64,000 nt of DNA from Bradyrhizobium manausense (GTDB lineage Bacteria; Pseudomonadota; Alphaproteobacteria; Rhizobiales; Xanthobacteraceae): positions 248,001 to 312,000 of the forward strand of contig NZ_JAFCKB010000001.1 in the NCBI RefSeq assembly GCF_018130615.1, read 5' to 3'. A program made the translations under genes and the position numbers. The notes below the pieces were generated by a model that ran no database searches, was not told the origin of the DNA, and saw only the letters and a program-made list of their open reading frames with translations. This document shows, in pieces, positions 19,028 to 28,056 of the stretch (position 1 is its first letter; each line of letters begins with the position of its first letter).

Positions 19028-19984
19028 ATGGATATCCGCGCACCCGAGCAGCAATATAATCCATACCGCGTCTATTCGCGCGAAGAGTGGGCGCGACTGC
19101 GTGACGATACACCGATGACGCTGGAGCCCGGCGAGTTCGACCGGTTGCGCTCGCTGCACGACCGGCTCGATCTCAAGGAGGTCGAGGACATCTATCTGCC
19201 GCTGTCGCGCCTGCTCTCGATCTATGTCGATGCGATGCAGCGCCTGTATTACGCGGAACGCCAGTTCCTCAACATCCGTGACCGCAAGATGCCTTACATC
19301 ATCGGCGTCGCCGGCTCGGTTGCGGTTGGAAAGTCCACCACGGCCCGCGTGCTCCAGGCGCTGCTGGCGCGCTGGTCGCCGCGGCCGAAGGTCGAGCTGA
19401 TCACCACCGACGGATTTCTTTACCCGAAGGCCCTGCTCGAGCAGCAAGGCATCCTGCAGAAGAAGGGCTTTCCGGAGAGCTACGACCTGCCGCTGCTGCT
19501 GAACTTCCTGTCCGACATCAAGTCGGGCCGCCGCCATGTGCGCTCGCCGGTCTATTCGCATCTGACCTACGACATCGTGCCGAACGAATGGGCCGAGATC
19601 GACCAGCCCGATATCCTGATCGTCGAGGGCGTCAATGTGCTGCAGACCGGCAAGCTGCCGCGTGACGGCAAGGCGGTGCCCGTGGTCTCCGACTTCTTCG
19701 ACTTCTCGGTCTATATCGATGCCGACGAGGCGGCGCTGCGGCGCTGGTACATCAAGCGCTTCCTGGCGCTGCGCGATACCGCGTTCACCAATCCAAAATC
19801 CTACTTCAACCGCTATGCGCTGTTGTCGGACGATGAGGCCACCGCCACGGCCACCGCGATCTGGGAGCGCACCAACCTCGCCAATCTCGAGGATAACATC
19901 TTGCCGACGCGGCCCCGCGCGACGCTGATCCTGAAGAAGGGCGCGGACCATGCGGTGGAGAGCGTAGCGCTCAGAAGGTTGTAG
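19028..19984 (+). CDS. coaA: Type I pantothenate kinase
   Basis: First committed step of coenzyme A synthesis: ATP-dependent phosphorylation of pantothenate, normally feedback inhibited by CoA. The 318-residue protein has the family N-terminus ([21 protein letters not shown]), Walker [18 protein letters not shown] near residue 94-110, the DGFLYP motif and [11 protein letters not shown]. Start ATG 19028 has GGAG upstream. It follows the his cluster, as in other Rhizobiales. coaE at 5840 encodes the last enzyme of the same pathway. Confidence 0.97.
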   Translation: MDIRAPEQQYNPYRVYSREEWARLRDDTPMTLEPGEFDRLRSLHDRLDLKEVEDIYLPLSRLLSIYVDAMQRLYYAERQFLNIRDRKMPYIIGVAGSVAVGKSTTARVLQALLARWSPRPKVELITTDGFLYPKALLEQQGILQKKGFPESYDLPLLLNFLSDIKSGRRHVRSPVYSHLTYDIVPNEWAEIDQPDILIVEGVNVLQTGKLPRDGKAVPVVSDFFDFSVYIDADEAALRRWYIKRFLALRDTAFTNPKSYFNRYALLSDDEATATATAIWERTNLANLEDNILPTRPRATLILKKGADHAVESVALRRL

Positions 19985-20024
19985 GCATCAGTCTCGGAGG
20001 GTGGAGCACGGTTGCACCCACATC

Positions 20025-20108
20025 GTCATTGCGAGCGCAGCGAAGCAATCCGGAGTCTTTCCGCGGAGGCAGTCTGGATTGCTTCGTCGCAAGGGCTCCC
20101 CGCAATGA
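20025..20108. repeat. Dispersed palindromic element, family 1, copy 2
   Basis: Second copy of the element at 37-120: GTCATTGCGAGCGCAGCGAA at the left end and CGCAATGAC at the right, with AATCCGGAGTC and TCTGGATTGCT between. Its ends form a near-perfect inverted repeat. It lies between the convergent coaA and histidine kinase genes and so may work as a bidirectional terminator. Confidence 0.82.
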
Positions 20109-20124
20109 CGGCGGAAAGACCTTC

Positions 20125-22356
20125 CTACACCGCGATCTGCCTTGACGACGCAAGCCCCGCCAGCGCTTCGTCCAGCTTCTCGCGATCGAGCGGCTTGACC
20201 AGAAATCCGTTCATCCCGGCTTCGAAGCAAGCGTAGCGATCTTCCACCAGCGTGTTCGCGGTGAGCGCCAGGATCGGCGTGCGGTGACGGCCGGTGGCGG
20301 CCTCGTGGGCGCGGATGCGTTTTGTGGCTTCGATGCCGTCGAGCTCCGGCATCTGGATGTCCATCAAAACCAGGTCATAGGGCGTGCCCGCGGAGTTGGC
20401 CGCGAGCCAGGATTCCAGCGCAGCCTCGCCATGGACCGCGAGGACGACGCGATGGCCAAGCTTGGTCAGCAGCGATCGCATCAGCAGCGCATTGATCTCG
20501 TTGTCTTCGGCGACGAGGATCGAGAGGCCCCCAGGGGACGTTTTGACCGCAGCCGGCTCGACAGGCTCCGGCGCGAGATCGGGCGAGGGGACGTCCGGCG
20601 TCAGCGCCAGGCGCGCGGCGAGCGAGGCTGCGCGCAGCGGCTTCACCAGGAAGCCGGTGAAGGCTGGTGAGAGCTTGTCGTGACGCGAGCTCGGCGTCAG
20701 CAGCACGAGCCGCTGCGTCGCGTGGGCGCGGGCGACTTCGCCCAGGCGATCGGTGAGTGACGCACCGAGTGCGCGGTCGATCAGCACCGCATGCCAGGAG
20801 CGCTCCGGCAGCAGCGCCTCGGCCACGGCCGCATCCGCGGCCAGGCAGGTCTGGGCACCCCAGCGTTCCAGCCGTCGCGCGATCAGGGACGCTTCGATGC
20901 CGCCGGCCACCAGCAGGATCGACTTGCCGGCGAGGTCCGGACTCGGGAACGTCGTTTGTCCAGCGTGGCCTTGCGAGGGCGCGAGCGGAATTGCGACCTC
21001 GAAGGTCGAGCCTCTGCCGGGCTCGCTCTCCAGCGTGATGCGCCCGCCCATGCGCTTGACGATGCGTTCGCTGATGGCAAGGCCAAGCCCGGTGCCGCCA
21101 TAGGTGCGGGCGACGCGGTCGTCGGCCTGCTCGAATTCGCGGAAGATGCGCGATTGCGCCTCGGGCGCGATCCCGATGCCGGTGTCGCGCACCAGAAAGC
21201 TGATCTGGTTCGGCCAGATGCCGGGCTCGACGATGAGGGCCACGCCGCCGGTCGCGGTGAATTTGATGGCGTTGCCGGCGAGATTGAGCAGCACCTGGCG
21301 CAGCCGGGCGGCATCACCTGTGACCTCGAGCGGCAATCGCTCGTCGACATAGGCCGCGATCTCGAGCTTCTTGGCCTGCGCGCGCGGCGCCAGCAGCTCG
21401 GTAATTTCCTCGATCAGGGTCGAGAGTGCAAAGGGACGCTGGTCGAGATCGAGCTTGCCGGCTTCGATCTTGGAATAGTCGAGCAGTTCCTCGATCAACG
21501 CCATCAGCGCTTCGCCGGAGGTCTTCACGGCCCGGGCGTAGGTCGTCTGTTCCGGCGTCAGGGTGGTGTCGAGCAAGAGCCCACCCATGCCGATGATGCC
21601 GTTCAGGGGCGTGCGGATCTCGTGCGAGGCCATCGCGAGGAAGCGGGATTTGGCGCGGTTGGCGGCGTCGGCCTGGTCGCGGGCGTCCGATAACGCGCGT
21701 TCAGTCTCGGTGCGGTCGGTGACGTCGCGTCCGACGCTCTGCAGTTCGGCGGGCTGGCCGGCATCGTGTCGCACAAACCCCTCGCGCCAGGCGATCCAGC
21801 GCGCGCCGAGTGGAGTGGAGATCCGCTGGTCGTGGATGCGCGTGCCGTTGCTCTCGCGCGCGCTGTCGCCCTGCTCCAGCACGTCGAAGTCAAACCGCGT
21901 GCCGACCAGCGCTCTGCGCGCCTGTCCGGCCAGCGCGCAATAGGCGTCATTGACGAAGGTGATGCGGCCCTGATGGTCGCGCAGCACGATCAGGTCGCCC
22001 TGTGATTCGAACAGGTTGCGGGCCCGCTCTTCGGCCTCCTTCAGCTCCCAATTGCGGTCGATCAGCGCATCATTGTGAGCGGCGAGCTTGCGCATCCGCT
22101 TGTTGACGAAGCGCAGCCGCATGCTGAGCGTGGCAAGGCCAAGACAGGCCAGCGCGAACAGGAAGCTCGCGCCGATCGCAAACGCGTTGGGATCGTAGCC
22201 TGAATTCGGCGCGCGGCTGCCGGTGACGAAGCCATAGGCGCCGCCGAACGTCGCCGAGAAGATCATGAAGGAGCGGATCGCGAAGGCAATTCGGGGGTGC
22301 TGTCGCCTGAAGCGGCGCATGCGCACCTTGATCCGGAACGTCCGACCCATCGCCAC
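20125..22356 (-). CDS. Hybrid sensor histidine kinase with two receiver domains
   Basis: A 743-residue membrane kinase. Two membrane segments (about residues 25-47 and 59-79), a PAS domain (about 108-215), HisKA with phosphorylatable His245 in MASHEIRTPLNG, HATPase_c with NAIKFT, DTGIGI and GTGLGL (about 345-458), a first receiver (478-585) and a second receiver (611-735) with phosphoacceptor Asp666 in LVLMDIQMPELDG. The first receiver lacks the N-terminal acidic pair (LLVAGG instead of LVAEDN) and looks degenerate. The cytoplasmic partner is not adjacent. The signal is unknown. GTG 22356 is used; ATG 22350 is equally possible. Confidence 0.93.
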   Translation of the reverse strand: MAMGRTFRIKVRMRRFRRQHPRIAFAIRSFMIFSATFGGAYGFVTGSRAPNSGYDPNAFAIGASFLFALACLGLATLSMRLRFVNKRMRKLAAHNDALIDRNWELKEAEERARNLFESQGDLIVLRDHQGRITFVNDAYCALAGQARRALVGTRFDFDVLEQGDSARESNGTRIHDQRISTPLGARWIAWREGFVRHDAGQPAELQSVGRDVTDRTETERALSDARDQADAANRAKSRFLAMASHEIRTPLNGIIGMGGLLLDTTLTPEQTTYARAVKTSGEALMALIEELLDYSKIEAGKLDLDQRPFALSTLIEEITELLAPRAQAKKLEIAAYVDERLPLEVTGDAARLRQVLLNLAGNAIKFTATGGVALIVEPGIWPNQISFLVRDTGIGIAPEAQSRIFREFEQADDRVARTYGGTGLGLAISERIVKRMGGRITLESEPGRGSTFEVAIPLAPSQGHAGQTTFPSPDLAGKSILLVAGGIEASLIARRLERWGAQTCLAADAAVAEALLPERSWHAVLIDRALGASLTDRLGEVARAHATQRLVLLTPSSRHDKLSPAFTGFLVKPLRAASLAARLALTPDVPSPDLAPEPVEPAAVKTSPGGLSILVAEDNEINALLMRSLLTKLGHRVVLAVHGEAALESWLAANSAGTPYDLVLMDIQMPELDGIEATKRIRAHEAATGRHRTPILALTANTLVEDRYACFEAGMNGFLVKPLDREKLDEALAGLASSRQIAV

Positions 22357-22472
22357 CGACCCCGACTCTTGAACAGAAACCCGCCGCCTTGTGCGACGAT
22401 GTCTCCCCCACCTTGCGAACAGCTTGAGACCTTGCAGCGGCCTCCAAACAGGGTTGACGGGGTGTTAACGCG

Positions 22473-22946
22473 TCAGAGCGAGGCAGCCTGGAGGGGGAGT
22501 GGGCGACGACCGCCATGGGCGCCGACGATCAGCGCCGCGGCCTCGCGCTGCGAGAACGTTTTCGAGCGCACAAAGATGCGGTAATCGGCCGGGCCATCGG
22601 TGGAGAGATAGATGACGGGGCCACCGTCGACCGGCTGCGCGGCAATCGTGACGAGACGTGTCGCCGGATTCGCTTGGCAGGACTCGGTTTCGGAGCCGAG
22701 ACCATCGTCCACCACCGCGAAGTCCGCGGCATCCGCATCGTCGGTGATCTGAACCCGCACCGTGGCCCGCGATGGATCGTCGGTGAAGGCGACATGGACA
22801 CCGGCCGTCCAGAACAGGGATGTCAGCTCGACCGAGGTATCGCCGAGGGCGATGCAGGGATGCGAGACCGATCCGATCTCGCCGCGGGCGAACACCGCAG
22901 CCGCCAACAGGGGAACCACCGAGGCCAGGATCTTGAAACGCAACAT
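22473..22946 (-). CDS. Secreted protein of unknown function
   Basis: A 157-residue protein with an N-terminal signal peptide (LRFKILASVVPLLAAAVFA). The mature part has two cysteines, in HPCIALGD and ESCQANP, which could form a disulfide, and a beta-rich pattern with RVQITDDADAADFAVVDD. No domain is recognised. It lies upstream of the hybrid kinase on the same strand, 116 bp apart, so a shared role or co-transcription is possible but unproven. Confidence 0.75.
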   Translation of the reverse strand: MLRFKILASVVPLLAAAVFARGEIGSVSHPCIALGDTSVELTSLFWTAGVHVAFTDDPSRATVRVQITDDADAADFAVVDDGLGSETESCQANPATRLVTIAAQPVDGGPVIYLSTDGPADYRIFVRSKTFSQREAAALIVGAHGGRRPLPLQAASL

Positions 22947-23043
22947 GACACGCTACTCGCCGGGCCCTTACTGGAACTTGTGGGCCTTATGGTTTGCAGA
23001 GCGTAAAGGAAACTCGTTACCGCCGGGTTGATGCGCGTTCACA

Positions 23044-24582
23044 TCACGCCAGCTGGCGTACATCCTCTGCGAGTGCGCGGTAGGACAGTGCTTCGGCGAG
23101 ATGCAGCCGACCGATCTTCTCGGTGCCGTCGAGGTCGGCGAGCGTGCGCGCCACCCGCAGCACGCGATGATAGCCGCGCGCCGACAGCCGCATGGTCTCG
23201 GCGGCGTCGCGCAGCAGCTTTTGTCCCTGCGCGTCCGGCTTAGCGATGTCTTCCAGCACGGATGCCGGCGCCTCGGCATTGGTGCGGACCCGCGGCAGGC
23301 CTGCATTGGCGTAGCGCGCGAGCTGGATGTCGCGCGCCGCTGCGACGCGCGCGGCGACTTCGGCCGAGCCTTCCGTCGGCGGCGGCAGGATCAGGTCCGC
23401 CGCGGTCACGGCTGGGACTTCGATGCGCAGATCAATGCGATCCATCAACGGACCGGAGATGCGTGCCTGGTAGTCGCCGGTGCAGCGGTCGACGCGGCCG
23501 CGCTTGCAGGCATAGCCGGGCTCGAACGCATTGCCGCAGCGACAGGGATTCATCGCCGCGACCAGCATGAAGCGCGCCGGATAAGTCACGCGGTGGTTGG
23601 CGCGGGAGACCGAGACCTCGCCGTTCTCCAAGGGCTGGCGCAGCGAATCCAGCACGCGCGGTTCGAATTCCGGCAGCTCGTCGAGGAACAGCACGCCCTG
23701 ATGCGCCAGCGAAATCTCGCCGGGCTTTGCCCGCATGCCGCCGCCGGTGAGCGCGGCCATGCTGGCGGAATGATGCGGTGAGCGGAACGGTCGCCGCGAG
23801 GTCAGCGCGCCACCTTCGATCTCGCCGGCAACGGAGGCGATCATCGAGACTTCGAGCAATTCGCTCGGCGACAGCGGCGGCAGGATCGAGGGCAGGCGTG
23901 CCGCCAGCATCGATTTGCCGGCCCCCGGCGCGCCGATCATCAGGAGGTGATGGCCGCCGGCGGCCGCGATCTCCAGCGCGCGCTTGGCGCTCTCCTGGCC
24001 CTTGATGTCGCGCAGATCGAGCGGCGACGCGGCTGCCTCGTGGACTTTCGGCACGGGCCGCGACAGCACTTGCGTGCCTTTGAAATGATTGGCGATCTGA
24101 ATCAGCGAATGCGCGGCGACGATCTGGATGTCCGGGCTCGCCCAGGCCGCTTCCGAGCCGCAGGCGGCGGGGCAGATCAAGCCTTCCTCGCGCACATTGG
24201 CACCGAACGCGGCGGGAAGAACGCCGGCGACGGGTGCGATCGAGCCGTCGAGGCCGAGTTCGCCGAGCACGGTGAAGCCGGTCAGCGCATCCGGCGGGAT
24301 GGCGCCGATCGCCGCCATCAGCCCGAGCGCAATCGGCAGGTCGTAATGGCTACCTTCCTTCGGCAGGTCGGCGGGCGCGAGATTGACGGTGATCCGCCGC
24401 GCCGGCAGCGCCAGTCCCGAAGCGATCAGTGCCGAGCGGACCCGCTCGCGCGCCTCCGACACCGCCTTGTCGGGAAGCCCTACGATGGCGAACGCCGGCA
24501 GGCCGGGCGCAACCTGCACCTGCACGTCGACCGCGCGGGCCTCGATCCCCTCAAAGGCGACTGTCGAAACCCGCTGAACCAT
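23044..24582 (-). CDS. comM: ComM/YifB family Mg chelatase-like AAA+ ATPase
   Basis: ComM is a hexameric DNA helicase that promotes branch migration during natural transformation in Haemophilus and Vibrio. The 512-residue protein has the N-terminal ChlI-like domain (MVQRVSTVAFEGIEARAVDV), Walker A GAPGAGKSMLAARLPS, Walker B-like GVLFLDELPEF, the MNPCRCGN zinc-like motif, and the C-terminal helical domain. I chose ATG 24582, preceded by GAGGGGG, rather than an upstream extension of 50 residues without conserved features. It lies upstream of the secreted protein gene. Confidence 0.93.
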   Translation of the reverse strand: MVQRVSTVAFEGIEARAVDVQVQVAPGLPAFAIVGLPDKAVSEARERVRSALIASGLALPARRITVNLAPADLPKEGSHYDLPIALGLMAAIGAIPPDALTGFTVLGELGLDGSIAPVAGVLPAAFGANVREEGLICPAACGSEAAWASPDIQIVAAHSLIQIANHFKGTQVLSRPVPKVHEAAASPLDLRDIKGQESAKRALEIAAAGGHHLLMIGAPGAGKSMLAARLPSILPPLSPSELLEVSMIASVAGEIEGGALTSRRPFRSPHHSASMAALTGGGMRAKPGEISLAHQGVLFLDELPEFEPRVLDSLRQPLENGEVSVSRANHRVTYPARFMLVAAMNPCRCGNAFEPGYACKRGRVDRCTGDYQARISGPLMDRIDLRIEVPAVTAADLILPPPTEGSAEVAARVAAARDIQLARYANAGLPRVRTNAEAPASVLEDIAKPDAQGQKLLRDAAETMRLSARGYHRVLRVARTLADLDGTEKIGRLHLAEALSYRALAEDVRQLA

Positions 24583-24768
24583 GCCTGCCCCCTCGCACAA
24601 TCGAGGGTAGCAGACGGAGATAACCCTGACAAGAACAATACGGGAACGAAAATGAGGGGGGTCGCACCCCCTAACCAATCGTAAACAGGGTCCCGACACT
24701 ACGCCTCGAATGCGAGCGGCTCTCCTCAGCACATTCCAACGAATGTCCGCTACTCCTAGAGGTGCGGG

Positions 24769-25047
24769 ATGGGCCGTGATCTAACGGGTGAAGAATTCAA
24801 AATGCTTGCAAATCGCCGCAGAAGCGAACGACGGGTGTGCAGCCGGCTTGCCAAGATTCATTTCGGCGCGGGCTCGTTGCCACGGGACTGCACGATCACG
24901 GATATCTCCGACGGTGGCGTGAAGGTCGTGGCGGAGTTTCTGGAAGTGCCGCCGCAATTCACCATCATCTTCGCGCCGGACTATTCGCGTCAGTGCCGCC
25001 TGCGCTGGCGCATCGGCTGCGAGTTCGGTGCCGAATTTACCGACTGA
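24769..25047 (+). CDS. Small PilZ domain protein (c-di-GMP receptor)
   Basis: A 92-residue protein that is essentially one PilZ domain. The c-di-GMP contact motifs are present: RRRSERR at residues 17-23 (RxxxR) and DISDGG around residues 45-50 (matching the D/N-x-S-x-x-G consensus). Single-domain PilZ proteins act as adaptors, often for motility or surface pili. ATG 24769 follows a GAGGTG ribosome site. It lies next to tadD-like and cpa pilus genes, which hints at a link between c-di-GMP and the pili, though no experiment supports that here. Confidence 0.88.
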   Translation: MGRDLTGEEFKMLANRRRSERRVCSRLAKIHFGAGSLPRDCTITDISDGGVKVVAEFLEVPPQFTIIFAPDYSRQCRLRWRIGCEFGAEFTD

Positions 25048-25151
25048 GCGCGCAAACGATAACAATCGAGTCGCGAGCACCGCGTCCTTAACCGGACTTT
25101 AGCGTTAATAGGCAAAGCATCTCTGATCAGTCCGCCGGCGGTGATCAGAGT

Positions 25152-25934
25152 ATGTCCAAGCGTTCGTTCCTTGCCCCTTCCCCGGCGAGATTCCTGCTTC
25201 CCGCGATGGCGGTGCTGGCGCTCGGCGGCTGCCAGACCACGAGCCTGGAGGACGTGACCGGCGCGCTCGGTGTGAGCAGCAAGCCGGAGCCTGCTGCGAC
25301 GGCGGATGCCAGGCCGGATATGGACGCCCTGCGCGAACGTTATCGCGCCAAGCCCGGTGATCCCAACATCGCCCTCGACTACGGCAAGGCCCTGCGCGAG
25401 ACCGGCCAGCACGCCCAGGCGGTCGCGGTGATGGAGCAGGCCGTGATGGTCCATCCCAGCAACAAGGCGCTGCTCGCCGGCTACGGCCGCGCGCTCGCCG
25501 ACAATGGCAATTTCCAGCAGGCCTTCGATGTGCTGAGCCGCGCGCATACGCCTGAGGATCCCGACTGGCGCATCCTGTCGGCGCAGGGCGCGGCGCTCGA
25601 CCAACTCGGCCGCAACGAGGAAGCGCAGCAATATTATGCGACGGCGCTGAAGATCGTGCCGGACGAGCCGCAGGTTTTGTCCAATCTCGGCCTGTCCTAT
25701 GTGCTGCAGAATAATCTGTCGAAGGCCGAACAGGTGCTCGGCCGCGCCTATCAGCGCAATCAGAACAATGTGCGGGTCCGTGCCAATCTCGCGCTCGTGC
25801 TGGGATTGCAGGGCCGTCAGGCCGAGGCTGAAATCCTCGTGAAGGCCGATCTGCCGCCGGATCAGGCGGCGGCAAAGGTCGCGGCGCTGCGCGAGCTGCT
25901 GTCGAAGAAACAACAGCAGCGGGCCGAGAAGTAA
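25152..25934 (+). CDS. tadD: TadD-like TPR lipoprotein of the Flp pilus system
   Basis: A 260-residue protein with a lipoprotein signal peptide (LLPAMAVLALGGC, lipobox LGGC at residues 24-27) and about five tetratricopeptide repeats between residues 55 and 245 (for example NIALDYGKALRETGQHAQAV and PQVLSNLGLSYVLQNNLSKA). TadD-type lipoproteins assist secretin assembly and pilus biogenesis in the outer membrane. It converges on cpaE rather than following it. TPR lipoproteins are diverse; the tad link comes mainly from the neighbours. Confidence 0.85.
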   Translation: MSKRSFLAPSPARFLLPAMAVLALGGCQTTSLEDVTGALGVSSKPEPAATADARPDMDALRERYRAKPGDPNIALDYGKALRETGQHAQAVAVMEQAVMVHPSNKALLAGYGRALADNGNFQQAFDVLSRAHTPEDPDWRILSAQGAALDQLGRNEEAQQYYATALKIVPDEPQVLSNLGLSYVLQNNLSKAEQVLGRAYQRNQNNVRVRANLALVLGLQGRQAEAEILVKADLPPDQAAAKVAALRELLSKKQQQRAEK

Positions 25935-25980
25935 TCACCCGCCGCTGAGAGTCCTGTTCGCTCGAAAAACGCTCTCGCGC

Positions 25981-27270
25981 TTAAGACGCCTTGCGATGCG
26001 GCGCCGATCCGCGTCCCGACCTGCCCTTCAGCTTCTTCAAGAGCGGCCCGAGTAGCGAGCGCTTCGGCTTCTTCACCTCGCCGCGCCCGGCGAGACGGTT
26101 GGCCATGTTCTGGAACAGCTCGGTGGTGCGGTGGCTCTTGGAGACCTCCGCGATCATCTGGCCGTTGTTGGCCGCGGTCGAGAACAGCTTGGAATCGAAC
26201 GGAATCACCGCGAGCGGCTGGCTTTCCATGGTCTTGGCGAAGGACTTGACGTCGATCTCGGCCCGCTTGTGCATGCCGACCTGGTTGATGCAGTAGAGCG
26301 GCGGCCGGTCGTTCGGCCGTGCCGTCTTGAGCACGGTCAGCATGTTCTTGGTGTTGCGCAGGTTGGCGAGATCCGGCTCGGCCACGATGACGATATCGTC
26401 GGCGTTGACCAGCGCGCGCTTGGTCCAGGCCGACCATTGATGCGGGACGTCGAGCACGATGCAGGGCGTGGTCATGCGCAGCGTGTCGAAGATCGCATCG
26501 AACGCCTCGGCGCCGAAATCATAGACGCGATCGAGTGTGGCGGGTGCGGCCAGCAGGCTGAGATGATCGCTGCATTTGGCGAGCAGGCGCTCCATCAGCG
26601 CCGTGTCCGGCCGGTCCTGCGACAGCACCGCATTGGCGATGCCCTGCGCCGGATCCTGGTTGTAGTCGAGGCCGGCGGTGCCGAAGGCGAGGTCGAGATC
26701 GATCACCACGGAATCGAGCGCAAGGTCGCGCGCGATGGTCCAGGCCACGTTGTGCGCAACCGTGGACGCGCCGACGCCGCCCTTGGCGCCGACCACCGCA
26801 ATGATGCGGCCGGTGATCATGGCTTCGGACGCCGAGAACAGGCTGCAGATCGAGCGCACCACGTCGATGGTCTCGACCGGTCCGACCACGTAATCGTTGA
26901 CGCCGCGGCGCACCAGCTCGCGATAGGGCGCGGTGTCGCCGGGATTGCCGATCACGACCACGCGGGTGCCGGGATCGCAGACCCCGGCGAGATCGTCGAG
27001 GCCTTCGAGAATGTCGCGCGTGCCGTCGGATTCGATGACGATGACGTTCGGCGTCGGCATCGTGTCATAGACTTCGATGGCCGCGGCGAGGCCGCCGCTT
27101 TTCGCGGTGAGATGGGCCTTGGCGAGACGGCGGTCCTGGCCGGCCGCGGTCACCGCGGCGAGCGTCTGCTCGGTCTCGCAGAAGGCCTGCACCGAAATAC
27201 GGGGAACCGGCGCAATGTGATCCTCGGGGTGCTGCGGATCGTCCGCCTCTTCGTCGTGGATGTCCGTCAT
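25981..27270 (-). CDS. cpaE: Pilus assembly ATPase CpaE/TadZ
   Basis: Localises the tight-adherence pilus machine to the cell pole. The 429-residue protein has a receiver-like N-terminal domain (about residues 55-145, PTPNVIVIESDGTRDILEGL) and a ParA/MinD-type ATPase domain with the deviant Walker A GAKGGVGASTVAHNVAW near residue 164. The basic C-terminal tail (KKPKRSLLGPLLKKLKGRSG) may contact membrane or DNA. Its ATG overlaps the cpaD stop. In most tad loci cpaF follows; here the next gene is convergent tadD. Confidence 0.94.
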   Translation of the reverse strand: MTDIHDEEADDPQHPEDHIAPVPRISVQAFCETEQTLAAVTAAGQDRRLAKAHLTAKSGGLAAAIEVYDTMPTPNVIVIESDGTRDILEGLDDLAGVCDPGTRVVVIGNPGDTAPYRELVRRGVNDYVVGPVETIDVVRSICSLFSASEAMITGRIIAVVGAKGGVGASTVAHNVAWTIARDLALDSVVIDLDLAFGTAGLDYNQDPAQGIANAVLSQDRPDTALMERLLAKCSDHLSLLAAPATLDRVYDFGAEAFDAIFDTLRMTTPCIVLDVPHQWSAWTKRALVNADDIVIVAEPDLANLRNTKNMLTVLKTARPNDRPPLYCINQVGMHKRAEIDVKSFAKTMESQPLAVIPFDSKLFSTAANNGQMIAEVSKSHRTTELFQNMANRLAGRGEVKKPKRSLLGPLLKKLKGRSGRGSAPHRKAS

Positions 27271-28004
27271 TTGCCTGTGTCGCTGAGTTTGGCCTTGTCA
27301 GCCTCGGGATAGATGGTCGTGGTCGGGGTGCCCTTGCGGTAGCGCTCGAACGCGATGTCGCGCCGCGCGGTATAGGCCGGCGTCTCCCCGCGCGGCTGCT
27401 CGAGATCGGCGGGGTTGTCGATCATGGCCGCCAGATTGCGCTGAGTGGCGCAGCCAAGATTGAAGTAGGGCCGGTTCTCGTTGTAGCCGGGGTCAAGGAT
27501 CGACGGCCCCACGTCCTCGGGCCATAGCCCGCAAGGACCGGCGACCGCCTTGATCTTGGAATAGCTCAGCCGGATCGTCGGCAGCAGGCCGGGGTCTTCG
27601 GGACGGTAGGGATGCTGGACGATGGCGCGCGACGGCACGCCGCCGCTGTCGAGCACGGCGCGGATCTCGTGATAGGTCGCCGCCGCGGCGCGCGAGTTGG
27701 CGGTGTCGATGGGCACGTCGACGACGACGGAGCCGGTGCCTTCGCGCACCCAATCCTGGGCAATACCCATCACGTCGGCGTGCTGTGCGGCCGAAAGTCC
27801 GCCGCGGGCCTTGCCGACGAAGATCACGATCGAGCGCTTGCCTTCCTGCACCGCGATCGGGTGGCGCATGCGGTAGTCGGTCGGCACCGTCTGGGTGGTG
27901 ACGACGTCGCCTGTGGTGTTGCAGGCTCCCAGCATGACGGAGAGCCCCGTCAGCGCGAGTGCGATACGCAATTTGCGGCGTCGATCGGCGGATGTCTTCG
28001 TCAT
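27267..28004 (-). CDS. cpaD: Pilus assembly lipoprotein CpaD
   Basis: Outer-membrane lipoprotein that stabilises the CpaC secretin. The 245-residue protein starts with a lipoprotein signal (LRIALALTGLSVMLGACN, lipobox LGAC) and contains the CpaD features DYRMRHPIAVQEGKRSIVIF, CGLWPEDVG and NLGCATQRNLAAMIDNPADL. Its stop overlaps the cpaE start by ATGA. Part of the cpaB-cpaC-cpaD-cpaE operon. Confidence 0.94.
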   Translation of the reverse strand: MTKTSADRRRKLRIALALTGLSVMLGACNTTGDVVTTQTVPTDYRMRHPIAVQEGKRSIVIFVGKARGGLSAAQHADVMGIAQDWVREGTGSVVVDVPIDTANSRAAAATYHEIRAVLDSGGVPSRAIVQHPYRPEDPGLLPTIRLSYSKIKAVAGPCGLWPEDVGPSILDPGYNENRPYFNLGCATQRNLAAMIDNPADLEQPRGETPAYTARRDIAFERYRKGTPTTTIYPEADKAKLSDTGK

Positions 28005-28056
28005 CGCCTGGTCCCCTCTTCCCCGTGTCTTGCCCCGGTCCCCAAAACCGTTCGTC

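Noticed and set aside
24655-24672. Hairpin AGGGGG / CCCCCT in the comM-PilZ spacer as a terminator.
   Set aside because: No gene ends nearby on either strand; it could be a leader structure but nothing supports a role.
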